Shown one piece after another: positions 17,133-24,887 of a stretch of DNA of 64,000 nucleotides (position 1 is the first letter of the stretch; every line of letters begins with the position of its first letter). The translations under genes and the position numbers were made by a program. The notes under the pieces are model-generated. The model was not told the DNA's origin. It saw only the letters and a program-made list of their open reading frames with translations, and searched no databases. Source of the stretch: JAHDVS01 sp964370985 (GTDB lineage: Bacteria > Actinomycetota > Thermoleophilia > Gaiellales > Gaiellaceae); NCBI GenBank assembly GCA_964370985.1, contig CAYJLE010000007.1, positions 33,413-97,412 of the forward strand, read 5' to 3'.

Positions 17133-17728
17133 GCGCCCACCCGGCTCTCGACGAGGCCGAGCTCCTCGAGCGTGGCCATGATCAGCGCGGCGCTCTCCCC
17201 GGGGTCGTGAGCCTCCGTGTCGACCGAGATCTCGGCGCCCTCCGGGGCCTCGTACGGGTCGTCGACGCCGGTGAAGCCCTTGATCTCGCCGGCGAACGCC
17301 TTGGCGTAGAGGCCCTTGACGTCGCGCCGGGCGCACTCGTCGACGGAGGCGTGAACGTGAACCTCGACGAACGGCCCGTACTGCTCGACGAGCTGGCGCG
17401 CGGCCCCGCGCGTCTCCCGGTAGGGCGAGATCGCAGCGACGATCACGGCGGCGCCGTGGCGGGTCAGGCGGGAGGCGACCCAGCCGATGCGCTCGATGTT
17501 CGTGTCCCGGTCCTCCTTCGAGAAGCCGAGGCCCTTCGAGAGGTGCGTGCGGACGACATCGCCGTCGAGGTACTCGACGATCTTGCCGCGCTCCTCGAGC
17601 TCGGGGCCGACCAGGTGGGCGATCGTGGTCTTGCCGGCGCCCGAGAGCCCCGTGAACCAGAGGGTGAAGCCGCCGCCTGCGACCCGATCCGACTCGGGAT
17701 GCTCGACGGGATGGATGTTGTCGCTCAT
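17129..17728 (-). CDS. cysC: Adenylyl-sulfate kinase
   Basis: About 199 residues, the normal length for a stand-alone APS kinase. P-loop GLSGAGKTT (about 28-36), DGDVVRTHLSKGLGFSKEDRD, and the lid segment with KGLYAKAFAGEIKGFTGVDDPYE are all present. It phosphorylates APS to PAPS. A real Shine-Dalgarno (GGAAAGGGAG) precedes ATG 17728, which also overlaps the cysH stop (ATGA). The four sulfotransferases upstream need exactly this product. Confidence 0.96.
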   Translation of the reverse strand: MSDNIHPVEHPESDRVAGGGFTLWFTGLSGAGKTTIAHLVGPELEERGKIVEYLDGDVVRTHLSKGLGFSKEDRDTNIERIGWVASRLTRHGAAVIVAAISPYRETRGAARQLVEQYGPFVEVHVHASVDECARRDVKGLYAKAFAGEIKGFTGVDDPYEAPEGAEISVDTEAHDPGESAALIMATLEELGLVESRVGA

Positions 17729-18423
17729 GTCTCCCTTTCCTCGATTTCCTCGTGAATGCCGCATTCGAGCTTGTCCGATCCGGCCCAGCGGCCGGCCCGC
17801 TCCTCCTCGTCCGGCTGCGTCGGCCGGGTGCAGGGGATGCAGCCGATCGACCGGTAGCCGGCGTCGTGGAGAGGGTTGTACGGGATGTCGTTGGCCATGA
17901 TGTACGACCACACGCGCTGCTCGTCCCAGTCGGCGAGCGGGTGGATCTTCCAGACGCCGTAGCGCTCGGAGCGCACCACCTTCGGCGTGCCCGCGCGGCT
18001 CGGCGACTGGTCGCGCCGGATCCCCGAGATCCAGGCTTCGTACGGCTCGAGCGCCTCGATCAGGGGCTCGACCTTGCGGATATGGCAGCAGCGATCGGGA
18101 TCGGTCTCCCAGAGGTTCGGCCCCTCGGTCGTGTGCTGCTCCGCGACCGTGAGCACCGTCGGGCGGATCAGCGTCAGCCCGTAGCGCTCGACGAGGCGGT
18201 CGCGCGTCTCGTAGGTCTCGCGGAAGAAGAGATGGGTGTCGAGCTCGACCACGTCGATGCCGAGCCCGAGCCCGGAGACCATGTGGACGAGCACGGACGA
18301 CTGCTTCTGCCACGAGCACGTGAGGCAGAGCCGCTCGCCGAACTCGGCGTGCGCCCAGCGGATCAGATCCTCGGCGCCGAGCCGCTCGAGCTCGCTCGCC
18401 GGCACGGACAGCCCGGTCGTCAT
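17725..18423 (-). CDS. cysH: Assimilatory APS reductase, [4Fe-4S] type
   Basis: About 232 residues. The Cys pairs that bind a 4Fe-4S cluster are present (RCCHIRKVEPL and GCIPCTRPT), together with the catalytic C-terminal ECGIH. These pairs distinguish bacterial APS reductases from PAPS reductases, which lack them. It reduces APS to sulfite and AMP using thioredoxin. ATG 18423 overlaps the comA-like stop by 4 bp. No sulfite reductase occurs in this window, so the fate of the sulfite is open; the ComA-like neighbour is one candidate sink. Confidence 0.93.
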   Translation of the reverse strand: MTTGLSVPASELERLGAEDLIRWAHAEFGERLCLTCSWQKQSSVLVHMVSGLGLGIDVVELDTHLFFRETYETRDRLVERYGLTLIRPTVLTVAEQHTTEGPNLWETDPDRCCHIRKVEPLIEALEPYEAWISGIRRDQSPSRAGTPKVVRSERYGVWKIHPLADWDEQRVWSYIMANDIPYNPLHDAGYRSIGCIPCTRPTQPDEEERAGRWAGSDKLECGIHEEIEERET

Positions 18424-19196
18424 CCGTCCTCCCCGAGCAGCAGCTCGCGCAGGGTGTCGGCGCGCAGCCCGAGCCTGAGCGTCTCGAGCGGGATCACCTC
18501 GTCGGGCGGGATGTTGCCGAGGTTGACCTCCGGCCCGAAGTGCTTGACGAACCAGGCCTGCGCGGGCTTCGCGGGCGCCTCGAAGATGACGTCGCCGACG
18601 TCGATCGAGTGGGCGATCTCGTCGATCAGCCCGGTGCGCATCTCGCCGGTCGGCCGGTAGATGCCCGCGGTACCGCCCTCGCGGCCCTCGGTGATCACCT
18701 TCCAGGCGCCGGCGGCCAGCTCCTCCCGGATCCACTCGACCCACTGGTAGGGGGCGAACACGACCTCCGCGTCCTTCGAGCCCACCTCGGACAGCACGAC
18801 GAAGTCGCGCGCGAGCTCCGCGATCAGCTCGAGCTTGCGCTCACGCGGCAGCTCGACGGTTCCGTCGGAGATCTCCACGTGGGAGAAGCGGTGGTGGGTG
18901 AGCCAGCTGCGGTATCCGTCGAGCTTGCCCAGCGCGACCGCCGCCTCGAACAGCGTGCCGCCGCAAACGACGGGCGCCCCGAGAGAGCGGTAGAGCGCGA
19001 TCTTCTTCTCGAGGTTCCGGGTCACGTACGAGGTGCCCCAGCCGAGCTTGACGATGTCGACGTAGTCGCCGGCGGTGTCGAAGAGCCCCTCGATCTCCCG
19101 CAGGTTCAGCCCCTTGTCGATCACGTGGGTGAGGCCCCGGGCGCGCGGCTTCGGCGACCGGGCGGGGACGTCGAGAAACCCCTCAGAGCCGGTCAT
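18420..19196 (-). CDS. comA: ComA-like (2R)-phospho-3-sulfolactate synthase
   Basis: About 258 residues, matching the family length. It opens with RGLTHVIDKGLN, then DYVDIVKLGWGTSY, VCGGTLFEAA, FSHVEISDGTVELP, SEVGSKD and a C-terminal GPEVNLGNIPPDEVIPLETLRLGL, all typical of ComA. The enzyme adds sulfite to phosphoenolpyruvate, the first step to sulfolactate or coenzyme M. It overlaps the fumarase beta gene by 14 bp and cysH by 4 bp, so sulfite production and use would be translationally coupled. The true product in this organism is not known. Confidence 0.88.
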   Translation of the reverse strand: MTGSEGFLDVPARSPKPRARGLTHVIDKGLNLREIEGLFDTAGDYVDIVKLGWGTSYVTRNLEKKIALYRSLGAPVVCGGTLFEAAVALGKLDGYRSWLTHHRFSHVEISDGTVELPRERKLELIAELARDFVVLSEVGSKDAEVVFAPYQWVEWIREELAAGAWKVITEGREGGTAGIYRPTGEMRTGLIDEIAHSIDVGDVIFEAPAKPAQAWFVKHFGPEVNLGNIPPDEVIPLETLRLGLRADTLRELLLGEDG

Positions 19197-19767
19197 AGAG
19201 AGCCTCCAGCCGCCTGCGCGCCTCCGCCTGCACGTCGTGGTAGAGCGAGGTGCCGTGCGAGTCGATCCCGACCGTGAGCGGCCCGAAGTCCTTGACCCGA
19301 AACAGCCACAGGCATTCCGGCATCAGATCCTCCCACTCGACAGCCTCGATCTCCTCGATCTGGGTCGTCTCCAGCGCGGCCGCGCCGCCGACGATCGCGA
19401 GGTAGACCATGCCGAGGCGGCGCATCGGCTCGATCGCCTCGTCGGGCAGACCGCCCTTGCCGCAGATCGCGCGCACGCCGTAGTCGATGCCGAGCCCCTC
19501 GGTGAAGCGCACCATTCGAGCGCTCGTGGTCGTGCCGATGCAGAGCTTCTCGTAGCGCCCCTCGGCGACCTTGCGCACGTTCGGGGCCGTGTGCAGGAGG
19601 AGCGCGCCGCGGAGATCCATCCGGGGCCGGCGCCCCTCGTCGAACATGCGGATCTGCGTGCGATCGCGGATCCCGACGATGTGCCCGTCGACAGTGACCG
19701 AATCGCCGGCGCGGAGCTCGCGGACGTGCGGCTCGTCGGTCGGGAAGATCAGACGGTAGTCGGCCAT
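19183..19767 (-). CDS. Class I fumarase/tartrate dehydratase beta subunit
   Basis: About 194 residues, the size of the C-terminal half of class I fumarases when split. It has RELRAGDSVTVDGHIVGIRD, LLHTAPNV, TTTSARM and GKGGL, characteristic of the swivelling beta domain. It pairs with the alpha subunit encoded immediately upstream (TGATG overlap at 19767) to hydrate or dehydrate a hydroxy acid such as malate or tartrate. Substrate choice between fumarate, tartrate and analogues is not resolvable here. Confidence 0.9.
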   Translation of the reverse strand: MADYRLIFPTDEPHVRELRAGDSVTVDGHIVGIRDRTQIRMFDEGRRPRMDLRGALLLHTAPNVRKVAEGRYEKLCIGTTTSARMVRFTEGLGIDYGVRAICGKGGLPDEAIEPMRRLGMVYLAIVGGAAALETTQIEEIEAVEWEDLMPECLWLFRVKDFGPLTVGIDSHGTSLYHDVQAEARRRLEALYDRL

Positions 19768-20708
19768 CAGGCGTCCCTGTCGTAGCGGATCCCGCCGTCG
19801 GCGGCGACGGTGGCGCTCGCCCGCCGGGCGGCCCAGCACTGGTAGTTGACCGCGACCGGGTTCAGCGTCATGTGGGTGTCGGCGTGCTCGACGTGGCACT
19901 GGAGCACGGTCACGTCGCCGCCGAGCCCCATCGGGCCGATCCCGGTCTCGTTCAGCAGCCCGTACAGGTCGTCCTCGAGCCTCGCGACCTCCGGGTCGGG
20001 GTTGCGGGTTCCGATCGGGCGCGCGATCGCCTCCTTGGCGAGGTGCATTGCGTAGTCGGCCGAGCCGCCGATGCCGACGCCGACGATGCCCGGCGGACAC
20101 GGCTTGCCGCCGGCGCCCACGATCGAGTCGAGCACGAAGCGCTTGATCCCGGCGACGCCGTCGGCAGGCACGCACATCTTGAGGAAGCTCATGTTCTCGG
20201 AGCCGGAGCCCTTCGGCACGCACTTGACGTCGAGGTCGTCCCGGCCCGTGGCGAACTCCCAGTGGACGATCGGCACGCGGTAGCCGACGTTCGGGCCGGT
20301 GTTCTTCCGGGTCAGCGTGTGGACGGTGTTCGACCGGAGCGGATGCTCCACGGTCGCGCGCTCGGTGCCGGCTCGCAGCGCCTCGTAGATGCGGGCGGGG
20401 TGGAGCGGGAAGCTCTCGCCCACCCGGCAGTAGTAGACCGCGATCCCGGTGTCCTGGCAGACCAGATTGTCCTCGCGTTCGGCCACCTCGACGTTGCGGA
20501 CGATCGTGTCGAGGACGCGGCGCCCGGGCACGGAAGTCTCCCGCTCCCGGGCCGCAGCGAGCGCATCCCGGAGATCCCGGGGGATGTCCTTGAGCGCCCC
20601 GACGTAGAGGTGGGCGGCGACGTCCTCGACGACCCGCTGTAGGTGCGGGACCTGTCCCGCCCTCTCCCGGTCGACGGGCCGGTCGGGTCCGGCCCCTACG
20701 GCATCCAC
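19767..20708 (-). CDS. Class I fumarase/tartrate dehydratase alpha subunit (Fe-S)
   Basis: About 313 residues. Three cysteines in the right places can hold the catalytic 4Fe-4S cluster: VCQDTGIAVYYC, GKPCPPGIVGVGIGGSAD and LQCHVEHADTHMTLNPVAVNYQCW. GTG 20708 is the only start codon in the N-terminal region, one base after the TGA of the flavoprotein gene. The first dozen codons encode a palindromic repeat (20676-20695) rather than family sequence; recognisable homology begins around QRVVEDVAAHLY. Forms the two-subunit hydro-lyase with the next gene. Confidence 0.88.
   Translation of the reverse strand: MDAVGAGPDRPVDRERAGQVPHLQRVVEDVAAHLYVGALKDIPRDLRDALAAARERETSVPGRRVLDTIVRNVEVAEREDNLVCQDTGIAVYYCRVGESFPLHPARIYEALRAGTERATVEHPLRSNTVHTLTRKNTGPNVGYRVPIVHWEFATGRDDLDVKCVPKGSGSENMSFLKMCVPADGVAGIKRFVLDSIVGAGGKPCPPGIVGVGIGGSADYAMHLAKEAIARPIGTRNPDPEVARLEDDLYGLLNETGIGPMGLGGDVTVLQCHVEHADTHMTLNPVAVNYQCWAARRASATVAADGGIRYDRDA
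20676..20698. repeat. Palindromic repeat GTAGGGGC family, copy 2, inside a coding start
   Basis: Arms GGGCCGG (20676-20682) and CCGGCCC (20689-20695) are followed by CTAC. The complement begins GTAGGGGCCGG, like the copies at 8031-8057 and 63992-64000. It lies within the first codons of the fumarase alpha gene. Confidence 0.6.
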
Positions 20709-20709
20709 G

Positions 20710-21918
20710 TCACGACCTCGCTTTCTCCGCGGCCGCGGCCCCGGCGCGGCGGCCGAAGACGACGCACTCGAGCAGCGAGTTTCCCATCATGCGGTTGCGC
20801 CCGTGCGTGCCCCCGGCGATCTCGCCGCACGCGTAGAGGCCCTCGACGGTCGTCCGACCCAGCACGTCGATCACGAGCCCTCCGTTCTGGTAGTGGAGGA
20901 CGGGGTGGGCGAGGATCGGCTCGGCAAGGGGATCCACGCCAGCCGCACGGTAGCGGCGCAGCATGTACGGGAGCGAGAGCTCGGCGTCGGCGCGGGCGAT
21001 CCGGGTCGTGTCGAGCCAGACGGCGGACCGCCCGTCGGGGGCTGCCGCGCCGCGGCCCTCGCCGATCTCGCGGAGGATCGCCTCGGCGACGACATCGCGG
21101 GGGGCAAGCTCGTCGACGAAGCGCTCGCGCGCGGCGTTCAGGAGCGTTGCGCCATAGGCGCGCGTCGTCTCGGGAATCGAGTAGCCCCGCACCCCCGCGG
21201 GCCATGCTCCACCCGTGGGGTGGTACTGGAGCGCATCGAGGTCGCGGGCCCGCGCGCCGAGTTCTAGCGCGAGCTCCGTGGCCTCGCCCGTCGCGCCGGG
21301 ATGGTTCGTCGACAGCTCGCCCCTCAGCTCGGCCTCGCGAAAGCAGCGCCCTCCCGCCGCCAGCACGACGGCGCCCGCTGTGACCTCGACCTCCTCGCCG
21401 CCCTTCGGCCGGCAGGTCACGACCAGGCCGTTCTCCGTGCGGCGAAGGGCGACGAGGGGATGACCGGGCAGCGCGGTCGCGCCGGAGGCGTTGAGCGCAT
21501 TCCTCAGAGCCGTCGTGATCGCGTGGCCGGTGCGGTCGCCGACCTGCAGGAGGCGGGGCCGGCTCGCGCCGCCGCAGCGCGCGAGCCGGTACCCCCCATT
21601 CTGGCGGGTGAACGTGACCCCGTGGTGCTCCAGCCAGTGGATCGCGGCGGGCCCCTCCGAGGTCAGGGCTTCGACGAGGCCGAGGTCGGCCGTCTCGTGG
21701 GAGCTGCGCCAGACGTCCCCGGCGTGAAGCTCGGGCGAGTCGTCCGCGCCGACGGCCGCCTGGATCCCGCCCTGGGCCTTGGCCGAGTTCGACGACTGGA
21801 GCGAATCCTTGGTCACGAGCGCGACCCGCGCCCCGGCACGCCGCGCGGAGAGCGCGGCAGCGAGGCCGGAGGCGCCGCTTCCGACCACGAGCACGTCAAC
21901 GCTGAGACCCCGGGTCAC
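20710..21918 (-). CDS. FAD-dependent fumarate reductase/succinate dehydrogenase/aspartate oxidase-like flavoprotein
   Basis: About 402 residues, clearly shorter than L-aspartate oxidase (about 530) or SdhA/FrdA (570 or more): the C-terminal helical domain is missing. The FAD site VLVVGSGASGLAAALSA and SSNSAKAQGGIQAA is present. The active-site parts LQYHPTG, a TTRAYGATLLNA block, APRDVVAEA and HYQNGGLVIDV, plus HGRNRMMGNSLLE, match the family. No His is seen at the covalent-FAD position. GTG 21918 is preferred over ATG 21927 because the -10 box TACGAT (21926-21931) overlaps that ATG and ends 7 nt before the GTG. First gene of the sulfur operon; substrate uncertain. Confidence 0.82.
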   Translation of the reverse strand: MTRGLSVDVLVVGSGASGLAAALSARRAGARVALVTKDSLQSSNSAKAQGGIQAAVGADDSPELHAGDVWRSSHETADLGLVEALTSEGPAAIHWLEHHGVTFTRQNGGYRLARCGGASRPRLLQVGDRTGHAITTALRNALNASGATALPGHPLVALRRTENGLVVTCRPKGGEEVEVTAGAVVLAAGGRCFREAELRGELSTNHPGATGEATELALELGARARDLDALQYHPTGGAWPAGVRGYSIPETTRAYGATLLNAARERFVDELAPRDVVAEAILREIGEGRGAAAPDGRSAVWLDTTRIARADAELSLPYMLRRYRAAGVDPLAEPILAHPVLHYQNGGLVIDVLGRTTVEGLYACGEIAGGTHGRNRMMGNSLLECVVFGRRAGAAAAEKARS

Positions 21919-21925
21919 CGGACGC

Positions 21926-21931
21926 ATCGTA
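21926..21931 (-). promoter_or_regulatory. -10 box TACGAT for the flavoprotein-fumarase-comA-cys operon
   Basis: TACGAT on the minus strand with an upstream TGTG, 7 nt before GTG 21918. It decides the start codon, since the in-frame ATG 21927 lies inside the box. Confidence 0.6.
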
Positions 21932-21942
21932 CCACAAGAACA

Positions 21943-23214
21943 CTAATGCGTGTGATTAGACTTTCTTATGTCAACGGCGGCTGCCGCAAGACCGATGCGC
22001 TCCGTGTCGCGCATCCCCGGCAGGAACAGGAAGAGCAGTGTCCCGAGCCCGCCGAGCACGCCCGCGCCGACCAGGGTCTCCTGCGGGCCGACCAGCTCGG
22101 CGACCGGGCCGGTGAGTGCGAACGAGGCCGGCACGAGGGCGACGGAGACGAGCCAGTCGAAGCCCTCGACGCGACCCAGCAGCCCCGGCGGGACGAGCCT
22201 GTGCAGGAGGGTGCCCCAGACGATCATGCCGGCCGCGAAGCACGCCCCCTCGACGAGGCTGGCGACCATCGCCTGCCAGAGCGCGGTCGAGAATCCGTAC
22301 ACGACGATCGTCAGCGAGCCGAGCGCCCAGGTCGCGTACATGAACGTGATGTGACGGCGGGGCAGCCCCCGCTGTGCGATCGCGACCGAGGCGACGATCG
22401 CACCGACGCCGCCGCTCGCGAAGATCAGACCGAGGTCGCCGGCGCTGCCGCCGAGCTCGTTCTTGACGAGGTAGGGGATCAGCACCTCGTACGGGCCCCA
22501 GAAGAAGAGCAGCGTCACGCAGGCTGCGATCAGCGTCCACCAGATCCAGACCTGGGAGCGGACGAACCGGAACCCCTCGCCGACGTCCTGCCGGAACGAC
22601 CGCGGCACCGCGGCGGTCGCGGTCGGCCGTCGCGCCATCAGGAGCAGGACCGCGGCGGAAACCGCGAACAGGCCCGCAGCGACTGCGAAGGCTCCGCCGG
22701 AGCCCGCGAGCGCGATCACGCCGCCACCGAGCGCGGGGCCCGCGAGGCGCTGGGCAAGCGGCCTCATGAGCTGGTTCAGCGAGTTCGCCTCGACCAGCCG
22801 GTCGGTCGGCACGATGTCGGGGACGATCGCGGCGAACGCCGGCCCGAAGAACGCCTCCCCGATGCCGTAGAGAACGACGATCGCGATCAGGTGCCACAGC
22901 TCGAGGCTGCCCGTCAGCGACAGCCCGGCGATCAGCCCGAAGGCGACGACGCGGGCGAGGTCGGCGCCGATCATGACGCTGCGCCGGTCGACGCGATCCG
23001 AGATCACGCCGCCGACGAGCACGAACGCGACCAGCGGCACGGTGGTCGCGACCCCGACGAGCGACAGCGCCGTCGGCGCGTTCGACAGCTCGTACACCTG
23101 CCACGCGATCGCGACGAGGTAGATCCCGTCACCGAGGAGCGCGGTCGCGAGCCCGAAGTAGAGGACGGCGAAGTCCCGGATTCGCAACGGGCGGAGGATC
23201 TTCGGGGTCGTCAT
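21943..23214 (-). CDS. MFS transporter (MFS_3/EntS-like exporter)
   Basis: About 423 residues with roughly twelve hydrophobic helices. It shows the loop 2-3 MFS motif as GGVISDRVDRRSVMIGAD and MRPLAQRLAGPALGG in the EntS/MFS_3 style. It probably exports a small molecule. It is 53 bp downstream of the acidic protein gene on the same strand and is likely in one unit with that gene and the LysR regulator. Substrate unknown. Confidence 0.85.
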   Translation of the reverse strand: MTTPKILRPLRIRDFAVLYFGLATALLGDGIYLVAIAWQVYELSNAPTALSLVGVATTVPLVAFVLVGGVISDRVDRRSVMIGADLARVVAFGLIAGLSLTGSLELWHLIAIVVLYGIGEAFFGPAFAAIVPDIVPTDRLVEANSLNQLMRPLAQRLAGPALGGGVIALAGSGGAFAVAAGLFAVSAAVLLLMARRPTATAAVPRSFRQDVGEGFRFVRSQVWIWWTLIAACVTLLFFWGPYEVLIPYLVKNELGGSAGDLGLIFASGGVGAIVASVAIAQRGLPRRHITFMYATWALGSLTIVVYGFSTALWQAMVASLVEGACFAAGMIVWGTLLHRLVPPGLLGRVEGFDWLVSVALVPASFALTGPVAELVGPQETLVGAGVLGGLGTLLFLFLPGMRDTERIGLAAAAVDIRKSNHTH

Positions 23215-23267
23215 GGCAGCTCGCTTGCTCGTCCGGCGCCGGGGGCGCCCGGCCGCCGCGGGCGGCG

Positions 23268-23921
23268 TCAGGCGCCGAGGCCGCCGAGAACGGCGAACGG
23301 GTTCTGGGGCGTGACCTCCCAGACCATGTCGCCACCCGCCTGCACGTGCACCGTGGCGGCGGGAAGCTCGCGACGCAGCCGCTCGGCCAGCTCGCGAGCC
23401 TCCTCCTCGCTGATCGCGCCCGCGAGCAGGAACGAGTGGCGACGGACGACCGGGACACCCTCGGACTCGAGACGCTCCCCCAACGCCACGCATTCGGCGT
23501 GCCCGGGCAGCTCGACCCGAACCTCCCAGTCCGCGTGGCCACTCGCCAGAGCCTCCGCCTCCTCGCGGGCCTCGCGGCGGGCCTCCTCGGCCGCCAGCTC
23601 CGCGGCGGTGCTCGGCAGCGGCACGGCGAGGTCTGCCCAGGCCTCCTCGACGGGGTGCCAGCGCTCGACGGCTACGAGCGCATCCGCCCCCTGCTCTTCG
23701 AGCTCGATGTGGACGAGGCGCTCGACCTCGTGCGTCTCCGCCTCGGAGCCCGCGTAGAGAAAGACGCGGGCCGCGTCGCGGCTGACGATCACGCGGTCGC
23801 CGAACCGCCGGCGCTCCTCGGCCGCGAACCGCCTCGCGCCGAGGCGCTCGAGCAGATCGGCGCCGTCAGCCTCGTCGTCGAAGTCGACGGTGATCCTGAA
23901 GTCGTCGTCCACGCCCGTCAT
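23268..23921 (-). CDS. Acidic protein of unknown function
   Basis: About 217 residues, strongly acidic at the N-terminus (DDDFRITVDFDDEADGADLLERL). It has a central Glu/Ala/Arg-rich helix (AAELAAEEARREAREEAEAL), likely coiled coil, and a C-terminal alpha-beta repeat: residues about 10-80 and 135-200 look like two copies of one small fold (each ending in VFLYAG or HVQAGG). No known family recognised and no signal peptide. ATG 23921 overlaps the stop of the LysR gene by 4 bp, so the two are coupled. Confidence 0.7.
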   Translation of the reverse strand: MTGVDDDFRITVDFDDEADGADLLERLGARRFAAEERRRFGDRVIVSRDAARVFLYAGSEAETHEVERLVHIELEEQGADALVAVERWHPVEEAWADLAVPLPSTAAELAAEEARREAREEAEALASGHADWEVRVELPGHAECVALGERLESEGVPVVRRHSFLLAGAISEEEARELAERLRRELPAATVHVQAGGDMVWEVTPQNPFAVLGGLGA

Positions 23922-24841
23922 TCTGACGGCTCGCGGCCGTCGCGGTGGGCGGTGGCCGCGTGGTCCCTCGCGAACGCGGCGAACTCCTGCCCGGCCCGGG
24001 TCGAGGCCCGGCCCGCCGCCCGCACGAGGTAGATCTCCCGGGCGGGCGCGAGACCGCGTACCGCGGCCGTGCCGAGCGTGCCGGCGGCCAGCTCCTCCTC
24101 GAGCGCTGCGCGGGAGATGAAACCGACCCCGTAGCCGGCGAGGACCGCGCTCTTCACTGACTCCTGAAGGCCGAGCTCGATTCTCGCCGCGGCGCGCAGG
24201 CGCACCCGGGCGCGGCGCAGCTCCCCCTCGACGACCTGGCGCACGCCGGCGCCCTCCTGCATCTCGATCAGCGTCTCCCCGGAGAGGTCGGCGGCGTCCA
24301 CGATCCGCCCGGCCAGCCGATGCCCGCGCGGCACGGCGAGCACGATCTCGTCGCGGGCGAGCGGCTCGAAGTCGAGCGCGCGGGCGCGGGTGCGGGCTCC
24401 CACCACCCCGAGCTCGAGCTCGCGGGCGGCAACCCGGTCGATCACCGTCTGCGTGTCGAAGATCGAGAGCGCGACCCGCAGCCCCGGGTGCCGGCGCGCG
24501 AACTCGCACGCGAGCAGGGGCACGAGGCGACCGCCGGGGCCCGTGGACGCTCCGACCGCGAGCATGCCGCGCAGCTCCGCGCCCTCGCCCGTGGCGAGCT
24601 CGTCGAGGAGCTGCTGCTCGGCCTGCAGCACCCGCTGGGCCGCCAGGTAGAGGCGCCGGCCCGCCTCCGTCGGCTCGACCCGCCTGCCGGAGCGATCGAG
24701 CAGCCGCTGCCCCACTCGCTCCTCGAGCGTCCGCACCTGGAGGCTAACGGCCGGCTGCGTGACACCGAGCCGCTCGGCGGCCTGCGAGAAGCTCCGCCGC
24801 TCGACGACCGCGCAGAACGCCGCGAGCTGGCGCGTATCCAT
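23918..24841 (-). CDS. LysR-type transcriptional regulator
   Basis: About 307 residues. The N-terminal winged helix-turn-helix is textbook: FCAVVERRSFSQAAERLGVTQPAVSLQVRTLEERVGQRLLDR. A two-lobed effector domain follows. ATG 24841 lies 8 nt after a CATAAT -10, and the promoter carries a T-N11-A box, implying autoregulation. The genes it co-transcribes are an acidic protein and an MFS transporter; it might sense the transporter's cargo. A role in sulfur control (CysB-like) is possible because of the nearby cys operon, but nothing in the sequence proves it. Confidence 0.88.
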   Translation of the reverse strand: MDTRQLAAFCAVVERRSFSQAAERLGVTQPAVSLQVRTLEERVGQRLLDRSGRRVEPTEAGRRLYLAAQRVLQAEQQLLDELATGEGAELRGMLAVGASTGPGGRLVPLLACEFARRHPGLRVALSIFDTQTVIDRVAARELELGVVGARTRARALDFEPLARDEIVLAVPRGHRLAGRIVDAADLSGETLIEMQEGAGVRQVVEGELRRARVRLRAAARIELGLQESVKSAVLAGYGVGFISRAALEEELAAGTLGTAAVRGLAPAREIYLVRAAGRASTRAGQEFAAFARDHAATAHRDGREPSE

Positions 24842-24855
24842 AAGCGCTCATTATG
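24841..24855 (-). promoter_or_regulatory. LysR-type operator (T-N11-A) overlapping a -10 box
   Basis: TAATGAGCGCTTA (24841-24853) has the T-N11-A form and dyad symmetry around AGCGCT. It overlaps -10 CATAAT (24850-24855), 8 nt before the LysR start. Binding here would repress its own gene. Confidence 0.5.
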
Positions 24856-24887
24856 CCTCGCATCAGCCGCAGCCGCGAGCCGGCTGC

